DNA of 64,000 nucleotides from Flammeovirgaceae bacterium UBA6059 (GCA_002435755.1 DIYH01000028.1:186001-250000), one strand, 5' to 3'. Shown: positions 53,656 through 63,080, counted from the stretch's first letter. The notes: generated from the letters alone by a model not told the origin. Made by a program: numbers and translations.

Positions 53656-54078
53656 TTGAATATGAACTCTTCTCCACGTCGCTCCTTCGTCAAGAAAACT
53701 GTTCTAGGTTTATCCGCATGGCTAGGTTTTTCTTCTTTCAACAGGCCAACTGCTGAGCTTGTCAATGGAAGTTTTGTCCATGTCGTCTATTTCTGGATGA
53801 AAAACCCAGATGTGACAGAGGAAAAACAAGTCTTCACCAAGAACCTAAAGTCCTTTCTCGACCAGGTAGATGTCATACGGTCTTATCACATCGGAGAGCC
53901 TGCCAACACTCCTCGTGAAGTGGTAGATAACAGTTACAGCTTCGCATTGATTGTTATCTTCGATGATGTATCAGGACATGACATCTACCAGGAACATGCT
54001 GAACACAAGAAGTTTATTGCGGATACGCAACATCTATGGAGCAAAGTCCAGATCTACGATTCTGTTGCGGTAGGTTGA
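53656..54078 (+). CDS. Tat-type Dabb (stress-responsive alpha/beta barrel) protein
   Basis: 140 residues. Residues 1-30 hold a twin-arginine signal (SPRRSFVKKT followed by VLGLSAWLGF). Residues about 36-138 are a Dabb ferredoxin-like barrel (HVVYFWMK at the start of strand 1; YSFALIVIFDD; HKKFI). Dabb domains form dimeric ligand-binding or small enzymatic barrels. Export by the Tat route is shared with the oxidoreductase nearby. It lies 75 nt after the MFS gene on the same strand and is convergent with the next gene. Confidence 0.85.
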   Translation: MNMNSSPRRSFVKKTVLGLSAWLGFSSFNRPTAELVNGSFVHVVYFWMKNPDVTEEKQVFTKNLKSFLDQVDVIRSYHIGEPANTPREVVDNSYSFALIVIFDDVSGHDIYQEHAEHKKFIADTQHLWSKVQIYDSVAVG

Positions 54079-54089
54079 GCTAGTAGATA

Positions 54090-54872
54090 CTAAAGGCTCA
54101 AGTTGCGAATGTCACTAATAGTAAGCGATGGAGCATTCTCCATTGTATCATCTGTACCAATCTCTATGGAGTGCGCCTTCCAATCTGAGAAAAACTGAGA
54201 TGGCTCAATGGTCTTCAGGTCAATACCTTGTCTGATCAGCGTATAGGCAACCATTTTGAGATCTTCAGAAGAAACCTTATCACCATAGTAGATGGCGTTA
54301 GAGGCATATTGGTCAAAACGCTCGCTACTCTGTCGTTGATGGATGTAAAAACCTAACGATCTCAGATGGAAAACTTTTTCACCATCTTTTTCCTTCTGAT
54401 AGTACCTGATCACAACATCGGTTCTGGATTCGGGTTGTACTCCCTTGAGTTTTTGTTCTCTGTAGATCCTGCTAAATTCTCGGAAGTAGTCTATATCCGA
54501 AAGATCATCGCTATTTTCAAAATTTGAGAAATCTTGGGAGGGTGCATATGAAGGAAGTGTTTCTACACGAGGATTATCTTCATTGATTGGCTCTTCTGAG
54601 TAGTCATCCTCTTCCTCTATAGGCAATTGCAGAGGTGTATTGTCTACTTCATCCTGCTCAGAAATTGATGTAATCGAACTTGTATCAGTCTCCGACTCAT
54701 CGCTTTGTTCTGACTCCTTTATCTCTGCTTTTTGTGGGTTTCTCGAAACCCCATAGGAGATGACGTTATGCTTTTCGGTAGGCTGTGGAATAAAATACAA
54801 AACTGCTCCTATTACCGCCGTAAACAGGAGGTATTTGAGAAGATTTGTAAGGCCTGGTCTTTCGTCGCTCAT
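54090..54872 (-). CDS. membrane-anchored acidic protein of unknown function
   Basis: 260 residues. One N-terminal helix (about 13-28, LLKYLLFTAVIGAVLYFI) anchors the protein. Residues about 50-130 are rich in D, E and S and appear unstructured. The last 120 residues include DYFREFSRIYREQKLKGV and look like a folded helical/strand domain of no known family. A -7 element (54892-54899) sits 20 nt before the ATG. It is convergent with the Dabb gene and is followed by none of the secDF machinery in phase. Confidence 0.7.
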   Translation of the reverse strand: MSDERPGLTNLLKYLLFTAVIGAVLYFIPQPTEKHNVISYGVSRNPQKAEIKESEQSDESETDTSSITSISEQDEVDNTPLQLPIEEEDDYSEEPINEDNPRVETLPSYAPSQDFSNFENSDDLSDIDYFREFSRIYREQKLKGVQPESRTDVVIRYYQKEKDGEKVFHLRSLGFYIHQRQSSERFDQYASNAIYYGDKVSSEDLKMVAYTLIRQGIDLKTIEPSQFFSDWKAHSIEIGTDDTMENAPSLTISDIRNLSL

Positions 54873-54891
54873 GCTATACTACCGTACCCGG

Positions 54892-54899
54892 CAAAAATA
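54892..54899 (-). promoter_or_regulatory. -7 promoter element of the acidic protein gene
   Basis: TATTTTTG on the minus strand, an exact TAnnTTTG match 20 nt before the ATG at 54872. A TTTG (54914 to 54911) lies upstream but closer than the usual spacing. Confidence 0.45.
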
Positions 54900-54956
54900 C
54901 AGTTTATTTACAAATGGATCAGAATAACTATTTGGGTCAGTTTGCCACAATAAATA

Positions 54957-54986
54957 AGCCCCTTGACTAGCTAAAATCAAGGGGCT
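54957..54986 (-). terminator. terminator after secDF
   Basis: AGCCCCTTGA (54986-54977 read on the minus strand) pairs perfectly with TCAAGGGGCT (54966-54957) over 10 bp with a 10-nt loop; a T-rich stretch (TATTTATT) follows. It begins 25 nt after the secDF stop at 55011 and should end the secDF transcript. Confidence 0.8.
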
Positions 54987-55010
54987 CAATGAGCTTAGTT
55001 CTGGCCCAGA

Positions 55011-58000
55011 CTAGGCAGCTACTGCCGCTTTCTTAGCCTCACGCTTGTCCAAGTCTATTACGATAGGGGTCGCGATAAACACAGATGAGTAGGTACCGAT
55101 CAAAATACCTACGATGAAAGCAAATGAGAACCCTTGAAGTGATGGACCACCAAATGCAAAAAGGATAATTACAACAATCAACGTAGTGAAAGATGTGATG
55201 ACGGTTCTGTTAAGCGTCTTATTGAGTGCTTCGTTAAAGACACTGATCTTATCAGATCCGGCCTTCACCTGCATGTTTTCCCTGACACGGTCAAACACTA
55301 CCACGGTATCGTTGATGGAGTAACCAATGATGGACAGGATCGAAGCAATGAATACCTGATCAATCTCGTAAGTAATGCCAAATAGCCCGATGATCGCAAA
55401 TGCAGAAAGCACAAATAACGTATCATGGAAAAGCGCCACTACGGCACCCAAACTAAACTGCCATTTTCTAAATCTCACCAGGATGTACAGGAAGATCGCT
55501 ATCAACGCTAGCACACCAGACTGATATGAGCTGTTTTTGATATCATCTGCAATTGTAGCCCCTACCTTCGAAGAGCTTGCTATCGCAAAACTGCTCTCAT
55601 CAACGTTGGTATCATCAGGAGTATACTTCAGACCACTGAAGTTTTCCAACCCAGAGATCAAAGTAGCACGTACCTGCTCATCTGCTTCATCAGACTCATC
55701 ATCTATCATAAATGAGGTCGTGATTTTCACTGTATTGGTTGCTCCAAAAGTTTTCACTTCAACGCCCTTTCCATCAAAAGCTGTGCTTAGCGCTGCTCGC
55801 ATCTCAGATGGTACTACCGGATCGTTAAATGAGACTACATAGGAACGGCCTCCAGTAAAGTCCACACCAAATACCAACCCGTTGATGATCATAGCCACTA
55901 TGCCAATACCAATGAAAGTACCTGAAAACAGATAAGCAATTCTACGCTTACCGATGAAGTTTTTGCTGATGCCTGATAATAAGTTGGCTGTAAAAGGAAG
56001 CGAGAAACTCAATTTGCTTTGATCTCCCTTCTTCACAAACGCTTCTACGATCACCCTGGTAATAAATACCGCTGAGAAGAATGAACAGATGATACCAATG
56101 ATCAATGTGACGGCAAAGCCTTTGACTGGCCCCTGTCCAAGGGAATAAAGGATAACACCCGTAAGAAGTGTGGTCACATTAGCATCGATGATCGAGCTGT
56201 AAGCTTTGTCATAACCGGCCGAGATTGCTTGACGAAGACCTGATCCATTTCTCAATTCTTCTTTGATCCTTTCGAAGATCAGTACATTGGCATCAATGGA
56301 CATACCTATGGTCAACACTATACCTGCAATTCCTGGTAAGGTAAGCGCTGCTGCCAGCTGGGCCAGAATACCCAAAATGAAAAATACATTAAAAAATAGT
56401 GCTACTACTGCAATCAAGCCACCCCCGGAATAGTAGATCGCCATGAATACAATTACAATAGCCAGACCAGCCAGAATTGAAGTAATACCTTGATTCTGTG
56501 CCACTTTACCCAGTGTAGGCCCGATTACTACATCTTCTACAATAGTCGTTGGTGCAGGGAGGGTACCCGCTTTAAGAATATTGGCAAGGTCTTTTGCCTC
56601 CTCTAGTGTGAAATTACCTGTGATCTGCGAGTTACCGTTAGGGATCTCTCCTTGTACCATTGGCGCAGAATACACGTAGTTATCAAGCACAATAGCAATG
56701 CGCTTGCCGATATTCTCGGAAGTCATTCTACGCCATTTTTTAGCTCCTTCCGCGTTCATCTGCATACTGATAGAGGGGCGTGTTGCCTGATCCAAATCCT
56801 GGCGTGCATCAGTGATCACCTCACCGGTAAGCGGCGCACGTCCTCCACGTGACAGTCTGATAGCATATAGCTCTAGCAATTCATTGTTCGAGAGATCATT
56901 TTCGAGATCAAGTGGCTTTACTGCCCACAAGAACTTCATCGTAGGCGGGATCACCCCCTGGATGTCAGGATCCTGTAGTATGCGATTGATCTGGGCAGTG
57001 TCTCTGGTATCATAGACCATGCCATAGCCTTGCTGCATCTTTGTAAACAAGGGTGATACTGTTGAATTGAGCTCCTCATCAAGATCTGTTTGTTCCAGAT
57101 CGGCAGCCAGGTCAGAAGTGTCAGCTTCTGTGTCCTCACCTCCATCTGTCAACAGATCTTCCGGAGTTTCCTCACTTAACAAGTCACCCAGGTCTCCTAT
57201 AGAAGTATCCGCTTCACCCTCATCATCAGAAGTAAGGTCAGGACCTGCAACTTCTTGCTTCGCAACGTACACATCGTTCATAGACTGAAGTGTCTGAGCT
57301 ATTTCATTGATCTCATTCACTTCCCAAAACTCAAGCTTAGCAACACCTTGCAGCAGCTTGCGGACTCTTTCCGGGTTGTCAACGCCAGGGAGTTCTACCT
57401 GGATGCGACCGGTTCCCTGCAATCTCTGAATATTAGGCTGAGAAGTACCGAAACGGTCAATTCTGGTTCTTAGGATATTGAAAGACCGATCGATCGCGCT
57501 TTCTACCTCTGTGTTGATCACATCCAGTACCACATCATCAGATGAATCGAAGCTGATCCTTCCGCGGTTTGATGCGGTAGCAAAAATAGCCGCCAGGTTT
57601 TTATCAGGGGCGTTCTGCTGGAAGGCTACATAAAACTCGTCTACAAAACTAAGCTGGGTACCTCTTATAGCTTGCTTCGCATCCTCAAGGGATTTGAGAA
57701 AGTCGGCATCCTGGTTGTTTCCCGATAGGCCTTTTATGATATCGATGGGTGATACCTCAAGAGTCACGTGCATACCACCCTGCAGGTCAAGACCAAGATT
57801 TAGCTCAGTCTCTTTGATGTCCTGGTAAGTGTAGTCAGCACCTAAGAGGTTGTAAACCGGCGTACGCCAGATCGAATCGAGATATTGCTGACGCTTGGCA
57901 TATTCTATGTTGCCATTGTTGTCGCGTGAGTACTCAGTAGCTTCTTTTTGGATGCCCTGAGAGACAAACGTAAATGATAAATAATAAATACAAAGTAGTG

Positions 58001-58043
58001 AAATGACTATCGTCAAAAACACCACACCGCCTTTGTTGCGCAT
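55011..58043 (-). CDS. secDF: fused protein translocase subunit SecDF
   Basis: 1010 residues: SecD half (helix 1, large periplasmic P1 region with LGLDLQGGMHVTLEV, then five helices with DANVLIFERIKEELR) followed directly by SecF (GVDFTGGRSYVVSF, then GYSINDTVVVFDRVREN). Fusion in one chain is the normal form in Bacteroidota. It uses the proton gradient to help SecYEG release exported proteins. P1 contains an acidic low-complexity insert at residues about 268-327 rich in D, E and T. Transcribed alone, with a strong terminator at 54957-54986. Confidence 0.97.
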   Translation of the reverse strand: MRNKGGVVFLTIVISLLCIYYLSFTFVSQGIQKEATEYSRDNNGNIEYAKRQQYLDSIWRTPVYNLLGADYTYQDIKETELNLGLDLQGGMHVTLEVSPIDIIKGLSGNNQDADFLKSLEDAKQAIRGTQLSFVDEFYVAFQQNAPDKNLAAIFATASNRGRISFDSSDDVVLDVINTEVESAIDRSFNILRTRIDRFGTSQPNIQRLQGTGRIQVELPGVDNPERVRKLLQGVAKLEFWEVNEINEIAQTLQSMNDVYVAKQEVAGPDLTSDDEGEADTSIGDLGDLLSEETPEDLLTDGGEDTEADTSDLAADLEQTDLDEELNSTVSPLFTKMQQGYGMVYDTRDTAQINRILQDPDIQGVIPPTMKFLWAVKPLDLENDLSNNELLELYAIRLSRGGRAPLTGEVITDARQDLDQATRPSISMQMNAEGAKKWRRMTSENIGKRIAIVLDNYVYSAPMVQGEIPNGNSQITGNFTLEEAKDLANILKAGTLPAPTTIVEDVVIGPTLGKVAQNQGITSILAGLAIVIVFMAIYYSGGGLIAVVALFFNVFFILGILAQLAAALTLPGIAGIVLTIGMSIDANVLIFERIKEELRNGSGLRQAISAGYDKAYSSIIDANVTTLLTGVILYSLGQGPVKGFAVTLIIGIICSFFSAVFITRVIVEAFVKKGDQSKLSFSLPFTANLLSGISKNFIGKRRIAYLFSGTFIGIGIVAMIINGLVFGVDFTGGRSYVVSFNDPVVPSEMRAALSTAFDGKGVEVKTFGATNTVKITTSFMIDDESDEADEQVRATLISGLENFSGLKYTPDDTNVDESSFAIASSSKVGATIADDIKNSSYQSGVLALIAIFLYILVRFRKWQFSLGAVVALFHDTLFVLSAFAIIGLFGITYEIDQVFIASILSIIGYSINDTVVVFDRVRENMQVKAGSDKISVFNEALNKTLNRTVITSFTTLIVVIILFAFGGPSLQGFSFAFIVGILIGTYSSVFIATPIVIDLDKREAKKAAVAA

Positions 58044-58120
58044 GATAATTTATGAGTTAAAGAAATGAAATTGAATGAGTAATGATGGCCTACGGCCAAG
58101 AATAGATAAACAGCTAAGCC

Positions 58121-58486
58121 CTAGGGTGCATTCGGAGAAATAATTCGTCGAAATAGAGTCTTAAGAAATTCTGCTCCATAGTCAGTAGCTAACCAGGTTG
58201 GTACTTCTACCTGATCTTCTACTTCATTGATTTCACCAAAGTACAGCAATATAGGCACAGCCAAATGCACATGCACCACTTGGGCCACAGCTGTAAATGC
58301 ACTGATTTTTTCACTACCTACCGGAGATTCATTTTCATCTGGTTGAGCTGCGGTCACTTCATCATTGAAGTCTTGCTCAGGATGATACTGGAGTGTACTC
58401 GAGCATATCACAAAAAGACCCGTAATGATCCCAAAGATCACGCTGATCCGTTTTTTGCTGCTACCTATGCTGAGTAGTTTTTTCAT
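58121..58486 (-). CDS. small single-helix membrane protein
   Basis: 121 residues from the ATG at 58484-58486; a GTG at 58493-58495 overlaps the -7 element and is discarded. One helix (about 15-32, VIFGIITGLFVICSS) is followed by an acidic linker and a second hydrophobic stretch around 65-85 (VVHVHLAVPILLYFGEI). The last 30 residues resemble a short helix with LKTLFRRII. No family recognised. It lies 77 nt upstream of secDF on the same strand and may be transcribed with it. Confidence 0.65.
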   Translation of the reverse strand: MKKLLSIGSSKKRISVIFGIITGLFVICSSTLQYHPEQDFNDEVTAAQPDENESPVGSEKISAFTAVAQVVHVHLAVPILLYFGEINEVEDQVEVPTWLATDYGAEFLKTLFRRIISPNAP

Positions 58487-58494
58487 GCAGGGCA

Positions 58495-58502
58495 CAAAAG
58501 TA
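58495..58502 (-). promoter_or_regulatory. -7 promoter element upstream of the small membrane protein
   Basis: TACTTTTG on the minus strand, an exact TAnnTTTG match 9 nt before the ATG at 58486. This spacing would give a nearly leaderless transcript and supports the start at 58486. Confidence 0.5.
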
Positions 58503-58540
58503 TGGAATAAATGTCAAAAAACTATTGCTTGATCAAAGCC

Positions 58541-59167
58541 TCAATGATACTGCCTGATGATTTCATTACAGTACGCTACTAATACGCTAAGTGCGTTTTT
58601 GAAGTCGGAATTATTGGGGATGATCAAGTCAGCACTATGTTTAAAAGGTTCTATGTATTTCTGATAAGTAGGCGCTACATGCTTCTCGTAGCGATACAGT
58701 ACATCGTCCAGGTCGTAACCTCTCTCCTTTGCATCCCTTATGATCCTGCGCTTCAGCATAAGGAAGTTCTGCGCTTCGATGAATATCCTTAAATCAAGCA
58801 ATTCAGATACGACACTGAAGTAAAACACAAAAATACCCTCGACGACAATGATCGGTGCTGGCTTGAAGACTAGCATCTTCGGTTCTACATCTGGATTGTT
58901 GAAAGTATATTCTAGGCGCTGGACCTCCTCTCCTGCCTTTAGCTTTCGTATGTCATCAGCAAATGCTTCATGATCAATTCCACCAGGGGTATCGAAGTTT
59001 CTAACGCCGTTTTCATCCACTGGCTGGCTATCTCGCTGCTTGTAGTAGTTGTCTTGTGAGATCAAGCAGACCTGCTCAGAACTGTATTGCTTAAGAAGGC
59101 TATTCAAAAAATAGGTTTTACCCGAGCCACTGCCTCCTGTGATGCCAACTATCGTGGAATGCCGCAT
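58541..59167 (-). CDS. udk: uridine kinase
   Basis: 208 residues with P-loop GGSGSGKT (11-18), DNYY downstream (ISQDNYY), the DTPGGIDHEAF segment of the lid/substrate region, and RRIIRDAKERGYDLDDVL, all typical of Udk. It phosphorylates uridine and cytidine for pyrimidine salvage. It is 17 nt after rdgB on the same strand, consistent with a nucleotide-metabolism pair. The family is well conserved and the length matches. Confidence 0.95.
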   Translation of the reverse strand: MRHSTIVGITGGSGSGKTYFLNSLLKQYSSEQVCLISQDNYYKQRDSQPVDENGVRNFDTPGGIDHEAFADDIRKLKAGEEVQRLEYTFNNPDVEPKMLVFKPAPIIVVEGIFVFYFSVVSELLDLRIFIEAQNFLMLKRRIIRDAKERGYDLDDVLYRYEKHVAPTYQKYIEPFKHSADLIIPNNSDFKNALSVLVAYCNEIIRQYH

Positions 59168-59184
59168 GCGAGCAAATGTAAGTA

Positions 59185-59763
59185 CTAATGGCTTTTTAAG
59201 AAATTTACCAGTTTGGCGATAGCCAGCCCCCTGTGCGAAATGGCATTTTTCTCGTCAGCAGACATTTCTGCAAAGGTATTTTGATACCCCGTTGGACGGA
59301 AGACAGGGTCGTAACCGAAACCGTCTTCTCCCTGTAGTTCTCGAGTTATTTCTCCTCCAACTACTCCCGAGAACTGCTCCACTTCTCCCCCTCGGATCAG
59401 CGTCACAATGGTCTTAAACTGTGCAAATCGATGATCTACTTCTCCCAGGTTTTTAAGGAGTAGGGAGATATTTGATTGGTTATTGCGATCTGGGCCAGCA
59501 TATCGGGCGGAGTATACTCCCGGAGCACCATCAAGGTATGCCACTTCAAGTCCCGTATCATCGGCAAAACAGTCTACACCGTAGTGGTCAAATACGTATT
59601 GTGCCTTTTCGAGTGAATTAGCCTCTAGGGTATCTCCTGTCTCGGGTAGTTCTTCCTGACAGCCAATATCCTTAAGACTCTTAATATCAAACTGACCACC
59701 AAGTAGCTGCCGGATCTCTCGCAGTTTATTAGGGTTATTGGTTGCGAAACAGATGGTCATCAA
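59185..59763 (-). CDS. rdgB: RdgB/HAM1 XTP/dITP pyrophosphatase
   Basis: 192 residues with the family start CFATNNPNKLREI, DDTGLEV in the active site, the SARYAG loop, and GFGYDPVFRP followed by FAEM. These features define the non-canonical purine NTP pyrophosphatases that clear ITP and XTP. It overlaps the upstream FKBP lipoprotein gene by 4 nt, so it is translated with the folding factors, an arrangement whose logic is not clear. Motifs are complete. Confidence 0.96.
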   Translation of the reverse strand: MMTICFATNNPNKLREIRQLLGGQFDIKSLKDIGCQEELPETGDTLEANSLEKAQYVFDHYGVDCFADDTGLEVAYLDGAPGVYSARYAGPDRNNQSNISLLLKNLGEVDHRFAQFKTIVTLIRGGEVEQFSGVVGGEITRELQGEDGFGYDPVFRPTGYQNTFAEMSADEKNAISHRGLAIAKLVNFLKSH

Positions 59764-60398
59764 TTGGTGCGTACTTGTACCAGATGTATCTCAAAAAGCA
59801 ACACTGAATTTTCAGGTATGGCAAAGCCAGAGTTGTTGTCGAAACCGAATGGCCCTAGTGCCAGATTTGAGGGCAGAATAACTACAGCTTTTGAGCCTTC
59901 GTCCATCAGTCCCAATGCTTGCCCTATACCTACTTTCAACTGTGGCATTAGGGTGAGGTAGCTGTATTGACCATTGAAGCCCAACTGTTGACCGTTCTCT
60001 GTGTAGTTGAACCTCCAAACTGTGAAGTCACCATTGTCTTTACCAATAATATTGTCATTTGCCACGGACTCGATATTTGAATCGAATACTGTTCCATCCA
60101 GGTAGCGACCTATGAAGCTGATTGATACAATATCGTTGAGCTCCGGAAAAGTGCCATTTCCTTCTTCTGATAGATAATACCTTGCTCCCCAAGAAGTGGT
60201 GGAGACTCCTTCAATCTGATTCTCAGCCAGAAATGCATCGATCAAGGCATTGTCTTCGGCCAATTGCGCCAGACTATCTTCGGAAGATTGCACTGGTACA
60301 TCAGGGTCGACTATAGTCAGACCACTGTCAGAGCACGATGACAATCCCACTGCCACAACTATTGCTAAACCCACTATTATTTTTACGAACCTTCGCAT
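59760..60398 (-). CDS. FKBP-type prolyl isomerase lipoprotein
   Basis: 212 residues. Signal peptide with lipobox LSSC (cysteine about 22) and then a PPIase of FKBP type (about 90-210): VSISFIGRYLDGTVFDSN, GQALGLMDEGSKAVVILPSNLALGPFGF, VLLFEIHLVQV. An unusually long insert (about 118-150) sits between the FDS strand and the helix. The catalytic pocket aromatic residues are partly replaced, so isomerase activity may be reduced. It is the third of three consecutive FKBP lipoproteins. Confidence 0.88.
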   Translation of the reverse strand: MRRFVKIIVGLAIVVAVGLSSCSDSGLTIVDPDVPVQSSEDSLAQLAEDNALIDAFLAENQIEGVSTTSWGARYYLSEEGNGTFPELNDIVSISFIGRYLDGTVFDSNIESVANDNIIGKDNGDFTVWRFNYTENGQQLGFNGQYSYLTLMPQLKVGIGQALGLMDEGSKAVVILPSNLALGPFGFDNNSGFAIPENSVLLFEIHLVQVRTN

Positions 60399-60399
60399 C

Positions 60400-60924
60400 C
60401 TACCTAAGAGCTACCACTTTAATGTCAAAAATCAATATAGAGTTAGGGTCAATGGGGAGATTGTTTCCAGCTGTAAAGGATTGATTACCGAAAGCCAATG
60501 GGGACGGAATGATCAAGGTCCCACTACTCTCTTCCTGGAACAGGGGTATCCCAATATTCCATCCTTCTATGACTGACTGTGTTGGATCTGTGGAGCCAAG
60601 TACAAATTCTAAAGGCACTCCCTCAACAGACTGATCAAATACAGTTCGCTCGATGGTCGTACCCAGGTAATCGATAAATACCGTTTGTCCAACTTGCGGG
60701 AAAATGCCATTACCTAGTTCGTCGATTCGATAAAACAGGCCTTCAGATGTTTGGGTAAATCCCGAAAGATCATTTTCTATAAGGTATCCTTCAATTCTCT
60801 GAATATCAAAGGCCAGCTGCTCCTCGACAGTACGTGTCACTCCAAAGAAATTGTCCTCCTCATCACTACACCCCACCAAGACGATCAAACTCACCGAGAA
60901 GATCGCTACTTTCAATTTCTCCAT
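60400..60924 (-). CDS. FKBP-like lipoprotein
   Basis: 174 residues. Lipobox LVGC (cysteine about 19), then an FKBP-like domain (VFIDYLGTTIERTVFDQSVEGVPLEFVLGS, GWNIGIPLFQEESSGTLIIPSPLAFG in parts). The key D/F/Y positions of a classical FKBP pocket are only partly present. It lies 1 nt from the neighbouring FKBP gene, so it is probably translated in the same unit. Probably a periplasmic-face outer-membrane lipoprotein assisting surface protein folding. Confidence 0.85.
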   Translation of the reverse strand: MEKLKVAIFSVSLIVLVGCSDEEDNFFGVTRTVEEQLAFDIQRIEGYLIENDLSGFTQTSEGLFYRIDELGNGIFPQVGQTVFIDYLGTTIERTVFDQSVEGVPLEFVLGSTDPTQSVIEGWNIGIPLFQEESSGTLIIPSPLAFGNQSFTAGNNLPIDPNSILIFDIKVVALR

Positions 60925-60969
60925 TATTCCTTTTTTATTCAGAACAACCTAACGGCTGATTTCCTCTAA

Positions 60970-61866
60970 TTATTGAAAATCAACCAACTCAACATCAAAC
61001 TTTAGTATTGCATAGGGTGGAATTGCACCCCCAGCACCACGCTCCCCATAAGCTAATGGACTCGGAATATATAAGGTTGCCTTGGCTCCTTTGTTTAGCA
61101 ATGCTATGCCTTCATCCCAACCTTTGATCACCTGACCTCTACCTATTGGAAAACTTAAAGGTTCACCTCTGTCATAAGAAGAATCGAACTGGGTGCCATC
61201 CATCAAGGTACCTCGGTAGTGCACCGATACATTCTGACCTGCTTCTGGCGTACCTCCATTTCCCTCTTCTGTAATAACATATCGCAAGCCCGACTCAGTT
61301 GTTTCAGCTTCAATACCATTTTCAGTAAGATATGTGTCTATCGTAGCTCCATCTTCTACTAGTTTTTCTTCCATCGACACGGCCATTTCTGCTCTTTGCT
61401 TCTCATACTGCTCACGTTGAAAAGCAATGTACTCGTCACGTGACATATGGTCGACCAGACATAAATTGAAGGTAATATCACTCGCTGCATCAATAGAATC
61501 TGGCACAGGCATATTGAAGGTGGTTTCATAAAAATCACTGGCAGGCAGCTTGAATGTTACACTATCACCCTTTTTTACCAGTCTAAGCGCCTCATAGATC
61601 ATTCCACTTTGTGACCATACCGAATCAATATATTGCATGGCCACAGGACCTCCCTGGAGGTCGGTGTTAAACAATTCCACACCTCTCTCATCCTCATACT
61701 TCATATTGAGTGTCAGAATCTGTCCATCCTCAGGTGCTGTCTGACCATCTCCTTTTTTGAGAAAAGTGACCTTCATTCCCGAATCTGTCGTCACTTCGTT
61801 TGACTCACTGGCACATCCATAAATCAATACACCCGCCACTGCCAGTGTCATTAGTCTTTTCAACAT
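60970..61866 (-). CDS. two-domain FKBP-type isomerase lipoprotein, GldI-like context
   Basis: 298 residues. Lipobox IYGC (cysteine about 18). Residues about 25-130 are a diverged FKBP-like domain and residues about 195-298 a canonical one (VHYRGTLMDGTQFDSSYDRGEPLSFPIG in parts, VIKGWDEGIALL, IPSPLAYGERG). The two are joined by a charged helix. GldI of gliding Bacteroidota is an FKBP-type lipoprotein encoded beside a DHH phosphoesterase and Ndk, the same order as here. The extra N-terminal domain and greater length make orthology likely but not proven, so no symbol is assigned. Confidence 0.87.
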   Translation of the reverse strand: MLKRLMTLAVAGVLIYGCASESNEVTTDSGMKVTFLKKGDGQTAPEDGQILTLNMKYEDERGVELFNTDLQGGPVAMQYIDSVWSQSGMIYEALRLVKKGDSVTFKLPASDFYETTFNMPVPDSIDAASDITFNLCLVDHMSRDEYIAFQREQYEKQRAEMAVSMEEKLVEDGATIDTYLTENGIEAETTESGLRYVITEEGNGGTPEAGQNVSVHYRGTLMDGTQFDSSYDRGEPLSFPIGRGQVIKGWDEGIALLNKGAKATLYIPSPLAYGERGAGGAIPPYAILKFDVELVDFQ

Positions 61867-61870
61867 TATA

Positions 61871-62893
61871 CTATGCGTTTATTTTGTCTACAAATCTATC
61901 CTGGTGATCCAACACCATTTTTTTAAACTTACTCACAGTGGCCTCAAAGCTTTCCTTTGATGCCCCACCGGCAGCATTCTTATGTCCACCACCGTTGAAG
62001 TATTCTTTTGCCAAATCATTGACGGGTACGTCACCGAATGAGCGAAACGACAACTTCACCTGATCTTCTCTCTCGATGATAATAGCCGCCATGGCGATTC
62101 CTTTGATCGATAGCGCATAATTCACCAAGCCTTCAGTATCACCTGTCTGATAATTGAACTTATTGAGATCTTCCTTGCTCAAAGTAAAGAAGGCAACATT
62201 AACATCCTTGATGACCGTTAGTCGCTCAGCCAGCGCAAATCCAGTCAACTTGAGCCTGTTGAGATTATTGTTATCATAGATCAACTTGCTCACCATACTC
62301 ACATTTGCACCCCTATCTATAAGGCCCGCGACAATGCGATGCACGCGACTGGAGGTGGACGAATGCTTGAATGAGCCTGTATCTGTCATGATCCCAGCAT
62401 ACAGACATTCGGCAATATCAGGAGTGATTTGATCCAGGTCCTTCAGCATGCGTATAAGCTCGTAAACCAATTCGGCTGTAGCAGCGGCTTTGGTATCCCA
62501 CAATGTAAAATCTGCAAAATCTTCAGGATCTAAGTGATGATCTATCAGCACCTTTAGGGCTGTAGCCTTTTGTACAAGAACACCCAGGTCTTGTATCCTG
62601 TTGAGGCTTGAAAAATCCAAGCAGAAAATCATGTCAGCATTAGCAACAAGTTCGGCCGACTCAGCCTCGCCTCCTTCATTGAAGATAAGTACATCTTCAT
62701 GCCCCTGCATCCAGTTGAGGAAAGCAGGGTAATTGGTCGGGCTGATCACAGTCACCTGATGTCCTTTGGCAATGAGATAACTGGCTAGCGCCAATGATGA
62801 ACCAAGGGCATCTGCGTCAGGTTTGATGTGGGTAGTGATAACTATCTGCTGTGGTCGACTGATAGCTTCTCGAAAGGCCTCTATGTTTTGCAT
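61871..62893 (-). CDS. NrnA-type DHH phosphoesterase (oligoribonuclease/pAp phosphatase)
   Basis: 340 residues. DHH motif IDHH with HIKPDADALGS before it in the N-terminal DHH domain, and the C-terminal DHHA1 motif GGGHKNAAGG. Both metal-binding sets are intact. NrnA proteins degrade short RNA oligomers and 3'-phosphoadenosine 5'-phosphate. It is 4 nt upstream of the two-domain FKBP gene on the same strand. A one-mismatch -7-like element (CACTTTTG, 62929-62922) lies just upstream of the start. Confidence 0.93.
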   Translation of the reverse strand: MQNIEAFREAISRPQQIVITTHIKPDADALGSSLALASYLIAKGHQVTVISPTNYPAFLNWMQGHEDVLIFNEGGEAESAELVANADMIFCLDFSSLNRIQDLGVLVQKATALKVLIDHHLDPEDFADFTLWDTKAAATAELVYELIRMLKDLDQITPDIAECLYAGIMTDTGSFKHSSTSSRVHRIVAGLIDRGANVSMVSKLIYDNNNLNRLKLTGFALAERLTVIKDVNVAFFTLSKEDLNKFNYQTGDTEGLVNYALSIKGIAMAAIIIEREDQVKLSFRSFGDVPVNDLAKEYFNGGGHKNAAGGASKESFEATVSKFKKMVLDHQDRFVDKINA

Positions 62894-63080
62894 TCAACCA
62901 CTATTAGCGGAAATGGAAGTGCAAAAGTGTGTATAATCTGTCTCAAAACCAAGGTAGGCAATTGACATGAATCACCCCTTTAGGATAGGACAAAGAACTA
63001 CAGCAATCAGTATCAAATGATAAGCGTGTGTTAGCCAGACGGATATTCAGCCTCAGGTTTTACTTGTGACAGCATTGACT

